Of a stretch of 64,000 bases of DNA, positions 22,167 through 31,090 are shown in pieces. The notes under the pieces are model-generated. The model was not told where the DNA came from and made no database searches. It saw only the letters and a list, made by a program, of their open reading frames with translations. The position numbers and the translations under genes are program-made. Source of the stretch: Granulicella rosea (GTDB lineage Bacteria; Acidobacteriota; Terriglobia; Terriglobales; Acidobacteriaceae); contig NZ_FZOU01000001.1 in the NCBI RefSeq assembly GCF_900188085.1, positions 1,054,001-1,118,000 of the forward strand, in the 5' to 3' direction. Numbering within the stretch: the stretch's first letter is position 1; every line of letters begins with the position of its first letter.

Positions 22167-23960
22167 CTAGGTGCGGGAGGTGAGCAGCACGCTCTTTCCT
22201 GCCTTCTTGCCTACGACATAGAAGTGGTAAGCGCCATAGGCTCCCCAGATCGCGGCGATGCCGAGGGCGAGGAGCGGCTCCATCTTGGTGCCGTAGCCTC
22301 CCCAGGGTCCGATGACATAGAAGGCCATGCAGGCGAGGTTGGCGAGCAGGCCGAAGGCGGGGATGATGGTGTGGCGAATGGCGCTGTGGTTGGGGTGCTT
22401 GTGATAAGCCACGATGCAGAGCAGGCAGCTAAGCGCATAGAGGACGAAGGTCCCGAAGTTCGAGGCGAGGGTGACCATGAGCAGCGTATTGGGCAGCGCG
22501 GCCATCTTGTCGTGGGTGGTGTAACCGAAGGAGGACCAGAAGCCGTGGGGCAGGGCTGCGATGGCGGCGTCGGTGGGCGCGCCGGCGTCGCCGAAGAGCA
22601 CCGCGACCGCGATGCAGCCGATGACGGCGGAGATGGCGGCGAGGGTCCAGATGGCGCGGTGCGGGGTGAGGTTGCGCTGGTGCAGCTTGCCGAACTCGCC
22701 GCCGAGCTCTTCGTCCTTGCCCATGGCGTAGGTGACGCGCGCGCCGGTATTCATGCAGGAGAGCGTGGTGCCGATGAGGGCGAGGATGACGGTGGCGGCC
22801 TCGGCCAGCATGAAGATGCGTCCGTGGCCGGCGCCGAAGAGGGCGTCGCCGACGATGACCATCATGTCGCCGATGGGAGCGGCGGAGCCGGTGGCGCTCT
22901 GCATGCTGTAACCGCTGTTGAGGAAGTAGTTCGCCGCGAAGTACTCGAAGAAGTAGAAGAGTACGCCCTGAACGAGCAGTGAGGTCAGTACGGCGATGGG
23001 TACGTCGCGCTTGGCGTTCTTGGCCTCGCCGGACATGGTGGTGACGGACTCGAAGCCTACGAGGATGAGGATGGCGATGGTGGCCTGGACGAAGACCCAC
23101 GACCAGTGATGCGGGCTGACGACGGAGATGGCGCTGGTGTGGGCGAGGAAGTTGCCGGAGGCGTCGTACTCCTGGTAGGCGATGTGGAAGGGAACCGGCT
23201 TGCCGGCGGCGTCGAGCTTGGGCAGAGGCACGCCGGTGGGGTCGCGCTGGATGACGTCCGCGGATACGCCCGCGGTGACGACAGGCAGCGTCTTGAACTC
23301 GTAGGTGTAGGCCTCGCCGGAGGTGGAGTCGAACTGCCATGCCTCGGAGCCGGGCTTGTGGTGTGTGCGGTATTGGATGGCGAAGAAGGCGAAGATGAGC
23401 AGCGCGGTGATCTGGATGATGTTGATGACCATGTTGATGGCCGTGGAGCTGCTGACGCCGCGGTGCGCGATGTAGGCGATGGCGAAGGAGAAGATCACGG
23501 CGACGACCATCATGAAGATCATGCCGGGGTTCGATGCGGACATGAAGTTCGGCCAGATGGTGCCAGCGACGTAGCCGCAGACGATGCCCATGGTGCCGAC
23601 CATGACGCCGGGGTAGATCCAGTAGTAGAGGTGCGAGGCCCAGCCTACGATGAACTTCGAGATGCGGGCGTACTTCCAGGCCTTATCGCGATTGAGGAAG
23701 GCCTGTTCGGCGAAGAAGTAAGAGCTGCCGGTGCCGGGGTAGAGCTTCGCCATCTCGGCGTAACAGACGGCGGTGGAAAGACAGAGCAGGAGCGCGCCGA
23801 CGATGCCCATCCACATGGCGGGGCCAGTGTTCTTGGTCGTCGACTGCAGGTAGAAGGTCAACCACAGAAAGGCCCCGGGCGCGATGAGCGCCATGGCATT
23901 GCTGGTAAGACCGGTAAGCCCAAGGGTGGGTTTCATTTCGCCTGAAGTCGGTTCAGTCAT
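22167..23960 (-). CDS. APC-superfamily amino-acid permease with long extramembrane insert
   Basis: 597 residues from ATG 23960, chosen for GGAG 5 nt upstream; the open frame extends 36 codons further without a site. About twelve to fourteen hydrophobic helices. The first helix carries the APC unwound-helix pattern (LTGLTSNAMALIAPGAFLWL), and SGEAKNAKRDVPIAV is the conserved APC loop (GEAKNP-RDIPKA). An insert of about 85 polar residues (from HHKPGSEAWQFDSTSGEAYT to SVVSPHHW) separates two helices and is unusual for the family. Substrate unknown. First of three same-strand envelope genes when read from the right (porins upstream), but 148 bp separates it from the porin, so it may have its own promoter. 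Confidence 0.85.
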   Translation of the reverse strand: MTEPTSGEMKPTLGLTGLTSNAMALIAPGAFLWLTFYLQSTTKNTGPAMWMGIVGALLLCLSTAVCYAEMAKLYPGTGSSYFFAEQAFLNRDKAWKYARISKFIVGWASHLYYWIYPGVMVGTMGIVCGYVAGTIWPNFMSASNPGMIFMMVVAVIFSFAIAYIAHRGVSSSTAINMVINIIQITALLIFAFFAIQYRTHHKPGSEAWQFDSTSGEAYTYEFKTLPVVTAGVSADVIQRDPTGVPLPKLDAAGKPVPFHIAYQEYDASGNFLAHTSAISVVSPHHWSWVFVQATIAILILVGFESVTTMSGEAKNAKRDVPIAVLTSLLVQGVLFYFFEYFAANYFLNSGYSMQSATGSAAPIGDMMVIVGDALFGAGHGRIFMLAEAATVILALIGTTLSCMNTGARVTYAMGKDEELGGEFGKLHQRNLTPHRAIWTLAAISAVIGCIAVAVLFGDAGAPTDAAIAALPHGFWSSFGYTTHDKMAALPNTLLMVTLASNFGTFVLYALSCLLCIVAYHKHPNHSAIRHTIIPAFGLLANLACMAFYVIGPWGGYGTKMEPLLALGIAAIWGAYGAYHFYVVGKKAGKSVLLTSRT

Positions 23961-24108
23961 ATTGGCTCCAATAGATGAGATGGGTCTTGCGGTACAAAGA
24001 TCGACGGAAGAACCCAGGGCAGACGCCCTGTTCCCTTGCGTGGGCCGATTCATGGAGTGAAGGCCCATGCATCGACCCAGAGACTTTCAGCAACTGCTTT
24101 ATCCCGGA

Positions 24109-26103
24109 TTAGAAGTGCCAGATCAGGTCGGCCGAGATTGTCAACGCCTGATTCTTGCCAAGGCCGAGTGGATTGGGCGCCGCACCCTGCGATACGCCTT
24201 CCAGGTTGGAGATGGACGCGCCTGGAGAGATGTTGAGCCCCGACACTCCATAGCGCGTGAATGCGTGTGTGTAACTCACCTCGGGGCGAAAGGTGATCGT
24301 CGTTCCTGCCCAGAAATCGAAGCCGACCATGTGTTCTTCGTAGATGGCCGGTGTGCCGGTTCGCTGACCCTTGATGTCGTTGACAAACTCATTACGGATG
24401 TTCAACGACGCCGTGTTGTTCCAGAAGTTATGTTCGATGTAATTGGTGAAGGCGTACTCAGGAGCATAGCATCGCGAGGGCTGACTGCCCACGGATTTTC
24501 TTGGGTCGGTGCAGACCGCGCCGAAGTTGAGGTTGACGGGCAGCGCGGCGTTGGGATGCGCGGCAAGATCGGGCAGGTACCGGTAGGTAGTCTCGGGCCA
24601 GGGCGTCGCCGCGGTCGGCAGATACTGGCCGGTCGAGGTGTTTTGATTGACCGCGTTGAACCAGTACATGTTCGGCACCTCGCGCTCGTACTGGTACCAG
24701 ACCTCGGAGTCGGTGTGCCAGTTGGCGTTGATGCGGTGGTAGTAGGTCATGTAATAGGCGGCGAGGTTGTTATAGGCGTACTTGGAGTCGTTGAGGCTGT
24801 TGGCGCAGGTGTTCAGCGCATTGCCGCCATGACTCCATGTGTAAGTCACGCAAAGGTTTCCAGTGACCTTGGCGTCTGTCGTCCAGGGCATGGCGTCGCA
24901 GCCGGCGGAGACGCCGCCCTGAATCGTCCAGTGGTCGTTGGCCTTCAGCGTGGCGTTGACGCCGGTCTGCGTATAGCAGTCGTAGGTGTAGAGGATGGAG
25001 TGGGAGTAGCTGTAGTTGTTGGGCGCAAGCTGCGCTTCGATATCGGGCAGAGAGACATAGCGGCCGACGCGGATATTCAGCCCATGCCCCACATGCGGGA
25101 TGTAGAAGTCCAGATACATCATGACGGGATCGAAGCCGTACTGGTTGTTCTTGAGCAGTAACTGCTGGCTGAGCAGACCCTTCGCGGTCGTGAAGCGGTA
25201 GTCGGTTCCGTAGAGCAGCGTGGCTCGGTAGCCCCACTCGAAGTGCTCGGTCTGGGCGGTGTTGGGATATTTTTCAAGGTAGAGAGCGGCCTGATCGAGC
25301 TGCACGGTATTGGCGTAGACATCGTAGGCCGAGGGGGCGTTCGACCCGATGCCCTTGGAAGCATTGGTCTTATTGTTGGTCGAGCCGTTGGCTCCGACCT
25401 CCAGCCAACCATACATCTTGAACTGGGAGTGGTTCTGGTTGATGGCCTGCATCAGGGGGTAAGTCTGACCATCCGGAACCTCGATGGTGGGGGTTCCGCC
25501 GATGGGCCAGTCGGACGCCGGGTAGGGTGGCGAGAACAGGGGCGCGGGATAGTCGCGGCGAGGCTCCCTGGTGAGCGCGACCGGCGGATTGCCTGCCCAG
25601 TCCGCCGCATAGGCGCGGCCGAGGCGGTGCATGAAGCTGTTGTCCAGCGCGGGCGCAGCGGCTGGCGCCGCGGAGGTCGAGGCCTGGGGGAGAAAGTCGT
25701 TCTTGAGCGCGAGGCCGGCCGAATGAACAGGCTCAGCCTGCAGGGCAAGCTCGACGGTCGTCGCTTGACCCGGCGCGACCTGGATGCTTCGGGCGACGCC
25801 TTGATCGCGTCCATTTCTAACGACCTGAATAAGATACGTGCCAGGCGTAAGGGCCGTGTCATTGAAGAGGCCGGCGTCGTTCATGGGAAGAAGCGCAACC
25901 CTATCGCCCCGCAAGGTTCGGAGCGCGATCTGCGTGGCGAAGTGCGGACAGAGTGTGCCGCCGCAGACGACTCTTCCTTGCAGGCTTCCCGAATCGGACA
26001 CGGCGGGTGGGGGCGCTGCGGAAAGAGGAGGACACAGCGCCGCGGCAGAGAGAAGGATCGCCGAACAGCGCGCAAGGAAGTGGCCGGAAATCGATTTCAA
26101 CAA
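24109..26103 (-). CDS. Outer-membrane beta-barrel porin (BBP2/OmpL-like) with N-terminal Ig-like domain
   Basis: 664 residues. A signal peptide (1-about 29) is followed by a carboxypeptidase-regulatory-like domain (about 38-122: SLQGRVVCGGTLCPH, GLFNDTALTPGTYLIQVV), a low-complexity linker, and from about 240 a barrel rich in alternating aromatic strands ending in ALTISADLIWHF with a C-terminal Phe for BAM recognition. The barrel features (FKMYGWLEVGANGSTNN, LNIRVGRYVSLPDIEAQL) match the putative beta-barrel porin-2 family. Paralogue of the gene at 26291, which lacks the Ig-like domain. Probably a diffusion channel for small solutes; substrate not indicated. Confidence 0.78.
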   Translation of the reverse strand: MLKSISGHFLARCSAILLSAAALCPPLSAAPPPAVSDSGSLQGRVVCGGTLCPHFATQIALRTLRGDRVALLPMNDAGLFNDTALTPGTYLIQVVRNGRDQGVARSIQVAPGQATTVELALQAEPVHSAGLALKNDFLPQASTSAAPAAAPALDNSFMHRLGRAYAADWAGNPPVALTREPRRDYPAPLFSPPYPASDWPIGGTPTIEVPDGQTYPLMQAINQNHSQFKMYGWLEVGANGSTNNKTNASKGIGSNAPSAYDVYANTVQLDQAALYLEKYPNTAQTEHFEWGYRATLLYGTDYRFTTAKGLLSQQLLLKNNQYGFDPVMMYLDFYIPHVGHGLNIRVGRYVSLPDIEAQLAPNNYSYSHSILYTYDCYTQTGVNATLKANDHWTIQGGVSAGCDAMPWTTDAKVTGNLCVTYTWSHGGNALNTCANSLNDSKYAYNNLAAYYMTYYHRINANWHTDSEVWYQYEREVPNMYWFNAVNQNTSTGQYLPTAATPWPETTYRYLPDLAAHPNAALPVNLNFGAVCTDPRKSVGSQPSRCYAPEYAFTNYIEHNFWNNTASLNIRNEFVNDIKGQRTGTPAIYEEHMVGFDFWAGTTITFRPEVSYTHAFTRYGVSGLNISPGASISNLEGVSQGAAPNPLGLGKNQALTISADLIWHF

Positions 26104-26240
26104 GTATGCTCTTTCTCCTCCAGGAACATCGGAGCTATGGCGGAAGGGAGCCCGAGGTTGGAGGTGCTGGGTGAGCGCGGTTGGACTACAGCTCAGGAGG
26201 ATGGATTGGATCGTGTATGCGACGAGAAGTTTTGGCCTCC

Positions 26241-26275
26241 CCCGGCGCCGCAGTCGGACTGACTGCGGCGCTGGG
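26241..26275 (-). terminator. Strong hairpin downstream of the second porin
   Basis: A perfect 11-bp stem GCGCCGCAGTC / GACTGCGGCGC with a 5-nt loop, extendable by G-T and three further pairs (15 bp total). It lies 16 bp past the stop at 26291 on the minus strand. No clear U-tract follows on the minus strand, so rho-independent activity is probable but not proven. It separates the two porin transcripts. Confidence 0.6.
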
Positions 26276-26290
26276 AGAGGCCGGTTTGGT

Positions 26291-28219
26291 TTAGAACTTC
26301 ACCATCAGAGCGAAGGTGAGCTTCTGTTCGTCCTTGCGAAGGTCAGGCTGCCAGAGCGTGAAGCCGGAGGAGCCGGTGGTGCTGACCGCCAGGGTGGAGG
26401 AGGGGATGTTGATGGGATTGGCGCAGTAGCTCTTCATGTAGTTCTGGTCGAGCGACGTATTGCTGGCGCCGGTCGTGCCGTTGACGCCGAGGCCGTATCC
26501 CGAGTCGAAGGAGGTCTGGCCGTTGGAGCAGATGTAGTCCGCGGCCGAGCCGACCGAGGAGCCCTGCGAGCCTCCCGGAGGCGTCATGCCCTTGCGTCCG
26601 GTCCAGTAGGGCTGATCGGCGTGACGATAGCCGTACTCGACGCGATAGGTGAGGTACTGCCGGGGCATGTAGTCGTAGGTGACGGTGAAGTCCGCCGCAC
26701 GGAACTTGTCGCCGGGGGTCTGCGGGAAGTACGGCGCCTCGGTGAGCGCCGTTGCGCCGTTGATGACCGGCGTCAGCACAAGGTAACGGCCGGGGTTGTT
26801 GATCATGCCGCCGCCGATGGTGAGGCCCTGGCGATCGTGATCGAACCACATGCGGGTGTAGGACATGAAGCCGATGAAGCTCTGCTTCACGTTCGTGGTC
26901 TTGACACCGTTGATGACCTGGGTCTTGTTGCCGTGGCAGGAGACGCCGGTCTGGCTGAGCTGCTGGACATAGCCGGTGCCGGGGTTGACAACCTGCGGAT
27001 AGCCCGCGCCGAACTCGCAGCCCGCATCGCCCGTGAGCGACGTGGCTACGCGATTGATGAAATTGTGCGGATGCTCGAAGTACTTGTACTCGAAGCTGTT
27101 ATCGGTGTGGATGCGAGCGCGGTTGGCGACGCCGAGATCGTCCTCGCCATACCCATAGTTGTTCGAGATGATGTTGATCTTCGGCGTGGGATTGTATTTG
27201 ATCTGGCCGCCGAGGCCGGGCTTGCTGTTGAAGCGGCCATACGCCTGCCAGCCGTTGGTGAACCAGGGCTCGATCTTCAGGTGCGGCGTGGGGAAGAACT
27301 GGAAGCGGACGCCGTTGAAGAACCAGGGCGTGTTCGACGAGACGAAGGAGGGCTGATAGGCCCAGTTGTCGAAGTTGTAGTAGCCGAAGAGGCCGACGTA
27401 GGACATGAAGATGCCGGCGTCGACGTTGACTCCGTGCAGGTGGTTGATGTGGTAGCCGCCGTAGGCCTCGGAGAGGTAGCGGTAGGCGTTGGCAAGGTTC
27501 CACTGTCCACGGCCCTGGCTGCCGTCGTTGCGCGGTGTGGTGACGGAGTATTCGCCGAACTGCGTCATGAAGCGGGCGTGTACGTTCGACAGATAGAAGT
27601 CGCCGCCGATGCCGAGTTGCTCGATCTGGACCTCCTGTGCGCGGAAGATCTCGCTGGAGCCGCTGATAGTGTCGTCGACGGGATGGTTGAAGTCGAGGTT
27701 GTAGTTGATGTCGGCGCGGATCTCGGGGACGAAGTGCTTGGTGGAGAGTGGCTCGTCGTGGTTGCGCGATACGCCCATCAGCCAGGTCCAATCCACGTCC
27801 GAGAAGGGAGCGATGGGTTCCTTGTACTTGTTGGGATCCTCATCGCCGGGGGCGACTACCGAACGTGTCTTCAGATCGGCCTCGAGCACCTCGATGCGCT
27901 TTTTGAGCGCGGCCAGATCGTCGGCCTGCGGGTCGGCGGAGGCGGGCTTGGCGGCATCGGTCTGTGCCTGATCTGTGACGAGAGCGTCCTCGGGAGCGAC
28001 GGAGCTGCTGACGGGGTTGGTCGTATCCACGTTTAGATTCAATGCCGGCACGACACGCGCCGGCGGATCGGTCTTGGCGACGACGAGGGGAGAGGCATTC
28101 GAGGTTGCGGCGCCGGCTGCCGCCTGGGCGAGTACCGGGCGCGTACAGAACAGAGCTGCTCCTGCGAGAAAAAACGGCGCATAGCGGACGGGGCTGTGAT
28201 TGCGTCGAGCTTGGGTCAT
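26291..28219 (-). CDS. Outer-membrane beta-barrel porin (BBP2/OmpL-like)
   Basis: 642 residues. Signal peptide (about 1-31, FLAGAALFCTRPVLAQAAAG); a Pro/Ala/Val linker; a short coiled coil (about 99-114, LAALKKRIEVLEADLKTRSV) as in porins with periplasmic trimerisation segments; then the barrel (DVDWTWLMGVSRNHDEPLST, YLSNVHARFMTQFGEYSVTT, WFTNGWQAYGRFNSKPGLGG) ending LTFALMVKF with terminal Phe. It shares layout with the neighbour at 24109. Divergent from the DUF4118 kinase at 28579, which may regulate it (inference). Confidence 0.78.
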   Translation of the reverse strand: MTQARRNHSPVRYAPFFLAGAALFCTRPVLAQAAAGAATSNASPLVVAKTDPPARVVPALNLNVDTTNPVSSSVAPEDALVTDQAQTDAAKPASADPQADDLAALKKRIEVLEADLKTRSVVAPGDEDPNKYKEPIAPFSDVDWTWLMGVSRNHDEPLSTKHFVPEIRADINYNLDFNHPVDDTISGSSEIFRAQEVQIEQLGIGGDFYLSNVHARFMTQFGEYSVTTPRNDGSQGRGQWNLANAYRYLSEAYGGYHINHLHGVNVDAGIFMSYVGLFGYYNFDNWAYQPSFVSSNTPWFFNGVRFQFFPTPHLKIEPWFTNGWQAYGRFNSKPGLGGQIKYNPTPKINIISNNYGYGEDDLGVANRARIHTDNSFEYKYFEHPHNFINRVATSLTGDAGCEFGAGYPQVVNPGTGYVQQLSQTGVSCHGNKTQVINGVKTTNVKQSFIGFMSYTRMWFDHDRQGLTIGGGMINNPGRYLVLTPVINGATALTEAPYFPQTPGDKFRAADFTVTYDYMPRQYLTYRVEYGYRHADQPYWTGRKGMTPPGGSQGSSVGSAADYICSNGQTSFDSGYGLGVNGTTGASNTSLDQNYMKSYCANPINIPSSTLAVSTTGSSGFTLWQPDLRKDEQKLTFALMVKF

Positions 28220-28578
28220 GGACTCTCTTTCAGCCGCGATCGGAGGTGAACCGATCGGCGGTAAATGGTGTTGTTTGGGGCGAACGTTCTGAAGCCTGAT
28301 TTCCCTTCAGGGTTAGCCGGTGATGAGCATATGCAGGTCTGAATCTGCCTATGCTCGGCGTCGAGCGGCGGGGGCCTTATCTTCTGGTCGCGATAGGTAC
28401 AGTTCAATCGACGGCGCATAAAAAACGCATATAAGCGCCTAAAAAATATCCGCCAATCCCTAAACAGCACAGATCTTGAAAAAAAGCGGCATCATCCTGC
28501 GTCTTTCTTGCTCGGCTGCGTTATTATTGTTTTCATCAATCTCACTGCGGACAAAAACCATCCTGACGGCTTCCGCCT
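28220..28578. other. 359-bp divergent intergenic region
   Basis: Lies between the porin (minus) and the DUF4118 kinase (plus). The right half is markedly AT-rich compared with the surroundings (GCATAAAAAACGCATATAAG around 28420, CTAAAAAATATCCG near 28440), consistent with promoters for both genes. No RNA gene or open frame with a ribosome-binding site was found. Confidence 0.5.
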
Positions 28579-30225
28579 ATGAACGGCGGGCAGTTCTTGA
28601 AAGGAATGCAAGCCTGCATGACAAACTTCGAGGTTGCCGATTCGGCCGCCGACGATGGCTCCGTCCACGGTCTCTTATGGCCACGACCCGGCTTTCTCCG
28701 TAAGCTGTTCCGCCGTGCAGACCCCATACGATGGTTGAGATCTTCCGCCCAATGCGCCGTGGGCATCGGCCTGTGTTGTGTGTTCGCCATCGTGGGAGCC
28801 GCGTCGAACTTCGACCTGTCGACGGCCAGCCTGGTCTATCTGCTTGTCGTCGTCGTCTTCGCCCTGTATTGCGGATTCTGGCAGGCGTCCGTCGTCTCCA
28901 TGGTTGCAATCCTCTGTGAGATCTACTTTTTCGCGCCCCCGACCTATAGCTTTCGCATCGCTGAGGGGCGCCATGTCTTCGCGATCCTTGCCTTCGAGAC
29001 GATCGCGCTTGCCGTCAGCCGCCTCTCGGCAAGCGAGCGGGAGTCGGCTCGCGCCAGCCAGCAGATGCGGGTGAAGATTCAGCGGCTCTATGCGGTCAGC
29101 CGCGGCGCCTTGCTGCTGTGTATGTCGGAATCGGTCGAGCGGCAGTTGGCTGAGTTGATCTTGAAAGAGTTTCAGCTTGAAGGCGTCGCCATCTTCAACG
29201 GTCTAAACGGCGCAATGGAGACCGCCGGTGAGTGGGCGCGGGCGCACGAGGCGCTCCGCTCCGCGCTGAGGCTCAGGAGTTGCCAGCCGCTACAGGCTTC
29301 GCCCGGAACGCTCCATGCCGAGCTGCGGAGCAAGGATGGGTATGCCGGCGTGGTGGTGGTCATCGGCGATGTGCAACAACTTGCGCTCGACTCGCTTGCC
29401 TCGCTTCTGGCGCTCACGTTGGAGAGGCACCGCGCCTTCGTCAAGGAAGGAGAATCGGAGGCCGCGAGGCGTACGGAGGAGCTGCGCAGCACGGTGCTCG
29501 ACGGGTTGGCGCATGCCTTCAAGACTCCGCTGACGATTATCCGCGCGGCCAGCTCCGGGCTGCTGGAGGCAGGGCATCTGGACAGCGTCCAAACCGAGTT
29601 GACGAGCATGATCGATGAGCAGTCCGAGCGGCTGAACGAGCTGGCGACGCGCCTGCTGCAGACGGCGCGGATGGAAAGCGCACATCTAAGTCTGCATCGC
29701 GAGACGCTGGACGCCGGCGCGCTGTTGCACGAGGTCGTCGATCGCTTCCGCGCGCGGGGCGCCGAAAGCGTGGACGATGCGCCGTTCCTGTCGCCTATCT
29801 CGATCAAGGTCTCCGAGCCGATGCTGGCGCTGTCCGCCGACCACGAGATGCTTCGCTCAACGCTAGGCGAGTTGCTGGACAACGCGGCAAAGTACTCAAG
29901 CGCGGGCACGCGGATCACACTTGCCGCGACGCGGCGCAACCATGAGTTGCTGTTCTCGATCCACAACTGGGGCAAGGTGATTCTGCCGGCGGATCGCAGA
30001 CGCATCTTCGAACGTTTCTACCGCAGCCCGGAGCAACGACATCATGCTCCGGGCACGGGCATCGGCCTTTCTGTCGCGCATCGCGCGGCGGCGGCGCATC
30101 AAGGTCATATCTGGGTGACCAGTAGTGAGCAGGAAGGCACAACCTTCCACCTCTCGCTGCCTATGACACCTCTTCACCAACAGGCTGGAGGCATGCTTGA
30201 AGACAAAGCTCTTAGTAATCGATGA
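28579..30225 (+). CDS. KdpD-like (DUF4118) sensor histidine kinase
   Basis: 548 residues from ATG 28579; ATG 28606 or 28618 just downstream, near the purine run GAAAGGA, may be the true start. DUF4118 helices at about 55-150 with EIYFFAPPTYSFRI as the characteristic loop; a degenerate GAF-like region; His312 in LDGLAHAFKTPLTII; N box (LLDNAAKYSSAGT); GTGIGLSVAHRAAAAHQG. The His-box context and the ASSGLL motif are nearly identical to the kinase at 14489, so the two are paralogues. It overlaps its regulator by 29 nt. No kdp ATPase genes nearby. Confidence 0.88.
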   Translation: MNGGQFLKGMQACMTNFEVADSAADDGSVHGLLWPRPGFLRKLFRRADPIRWLRSSAQCAVGIGLCCVFAIVGAASNFDLSTASLVYLLVVVVFALYCGFWQASVVSMVAILCEIYFFAPPTYSFRIAEGRHVFAILAFETIALAVSRLSASERESARASQQMRVKIQRLYAVSRGALLLCMSESVERQLAELILKEFQLEGVAIFNGLNGAMETAGEWARAHEALRSALRLRSCQPLQASPGTLHAELRSKDGYAGVVVVIGDVQQLALDSLASLLALTLERHRAFVKEGESEAARRTEELRSTVLDGLAHAFKTPLTIIRAASSGLLEAGHLDSVQTELTSMIDEQSERLNELATRLLQTARMESAHLSLHRETLDAGALLHEVVDRFRARGAESVDDAPFLSPISIKVSEPMLALSADHEMLRSTLGELLDNAAKYSSAGTRITLAATRRNHELLFSIHNWGKVILPADRRRIFERFYRSPEQRHHAPGTGIGLSVAHRAAAAHQGHIWVTSSEQEGTTFHLSLPMTPLHQQAGGMLEDKALSNR

Positions 30226-30904
30226 CGAAGGCGCGGTCCGGAGAGTCATCGGCGTCACGATGCGGGCGGTAGGCTTTGAGGTCGTGGAGTCGGCGCGTGG
30301 CGAGGAGGCCATCTCGCTGCTTAACATCTCGCCCTGCGACGTCGTGCTGCTGGATATCAATATGCCGGGCATCGGTGGAATTGCCGCTTGTCGAGCCATA
30401 CGCCGGGCCTTCCCGGAGATACCCATCCTGATGCTGACCGTGCGCGATGGGGAAGACGACAAGGTCGAGGCGCTCGAAGCCGGCGCCGACGACTTCGTCA
30501 CCAAGCCTTTCGCCGTGCGTGAGTTGACCGCACGCATCAACGCCGTGCTGCGCAGGTCGCGGAAGCCCGGCGCAATCGACAATCGCATCGTCATCAACGA
30601 CGTGGCGCTATGTACGGAGCATCGCGCCTTCTTCAAGCGCGAGCAGCCGGTACACCTGACGCGCACGCAGTTCGATATCGTCGAACTGCTGATGCGCGCG
30701 CAGGGACGCACGGTGCCGCATCGCAAGATTCTGACCTCCGTGTGGGGCGCGGAGTATCGCGATCATGTCGAGTATCTGCGCACCTACATGCGGCAGTTGC
30801 GAAAGCTGATCGAGGACGACCCGGCCAATCCGCAGTATCTGTTGACGGTGCCCTACCTTGGCTATAAGTTCTGTAAGTCGGGTGGCGCGGCGCTGGAAAA
30901 TTGA
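30197..30904 (+). CDS. OmpR/KdpE-family response regulator
   Basis: 235 residues from TTG 30197, supported by GGAG at 30187-30190 with 6-nt spacing and by the start falling exactly at the receiver (MKTKLLVIDDEGAVRR). Asp53 (VLLDINMPG), Thr in MLTVRD, Lys in FVTKPF; winged helix from about 130 (LTRTQFDIVELLMRAQGRTV, YLRTYMRQLRKLIEDD, VPYLGYKF). Cognate of the upstream kinase and a paralogue of the regulator at 15969. Confidence 0.9.
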   Translation: MKTKLLVIDDEGAVRRVIGVTMRAVGFEVVESARGEEAISLLNISPCDVVLLDINMPGIGGIAACRAIRRAFPEIPILMLTVRDGEDDKVEALEAGADDFVTKPFAVRELTARINAVLRRSRKPGAIDNRIVINDVALCTEHRAFFKREQPVHLTRTQFDIVELLMRAQGRTVPHRKILTSVWGAEYRDHVEYLRTYMRQLRKLIEDDPANPQYLLTVPYLGYKFCKSGGAALEN

Positions 30905-31090
30905 GACAGCGCCAGTGCTTCAAAACGACGAGACGACCGGCTCGGCTATAGATTGACTGAACTTATGACCGAGATTGAATCAACGCATTGGACGCTCTGC
31001 TTGCTTCCGGGCTACTGTTCTCGCGGCTAAGAATCACCACATTCTGGTGTCGCCAAAGTAGCCCACCCAAGGTAAGAAAGCAGGTTTCAC

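Noticed and set aside
25838..28036. A 732-codon open frame on the plus strand opposite the porin at 26291.
   Set aside because: Its translation is low-complexity (Val/Gly/Ala/Asp/Arg-rich), has no domain and mirrors the codon structure of the porin; a high-GC shadow frame.
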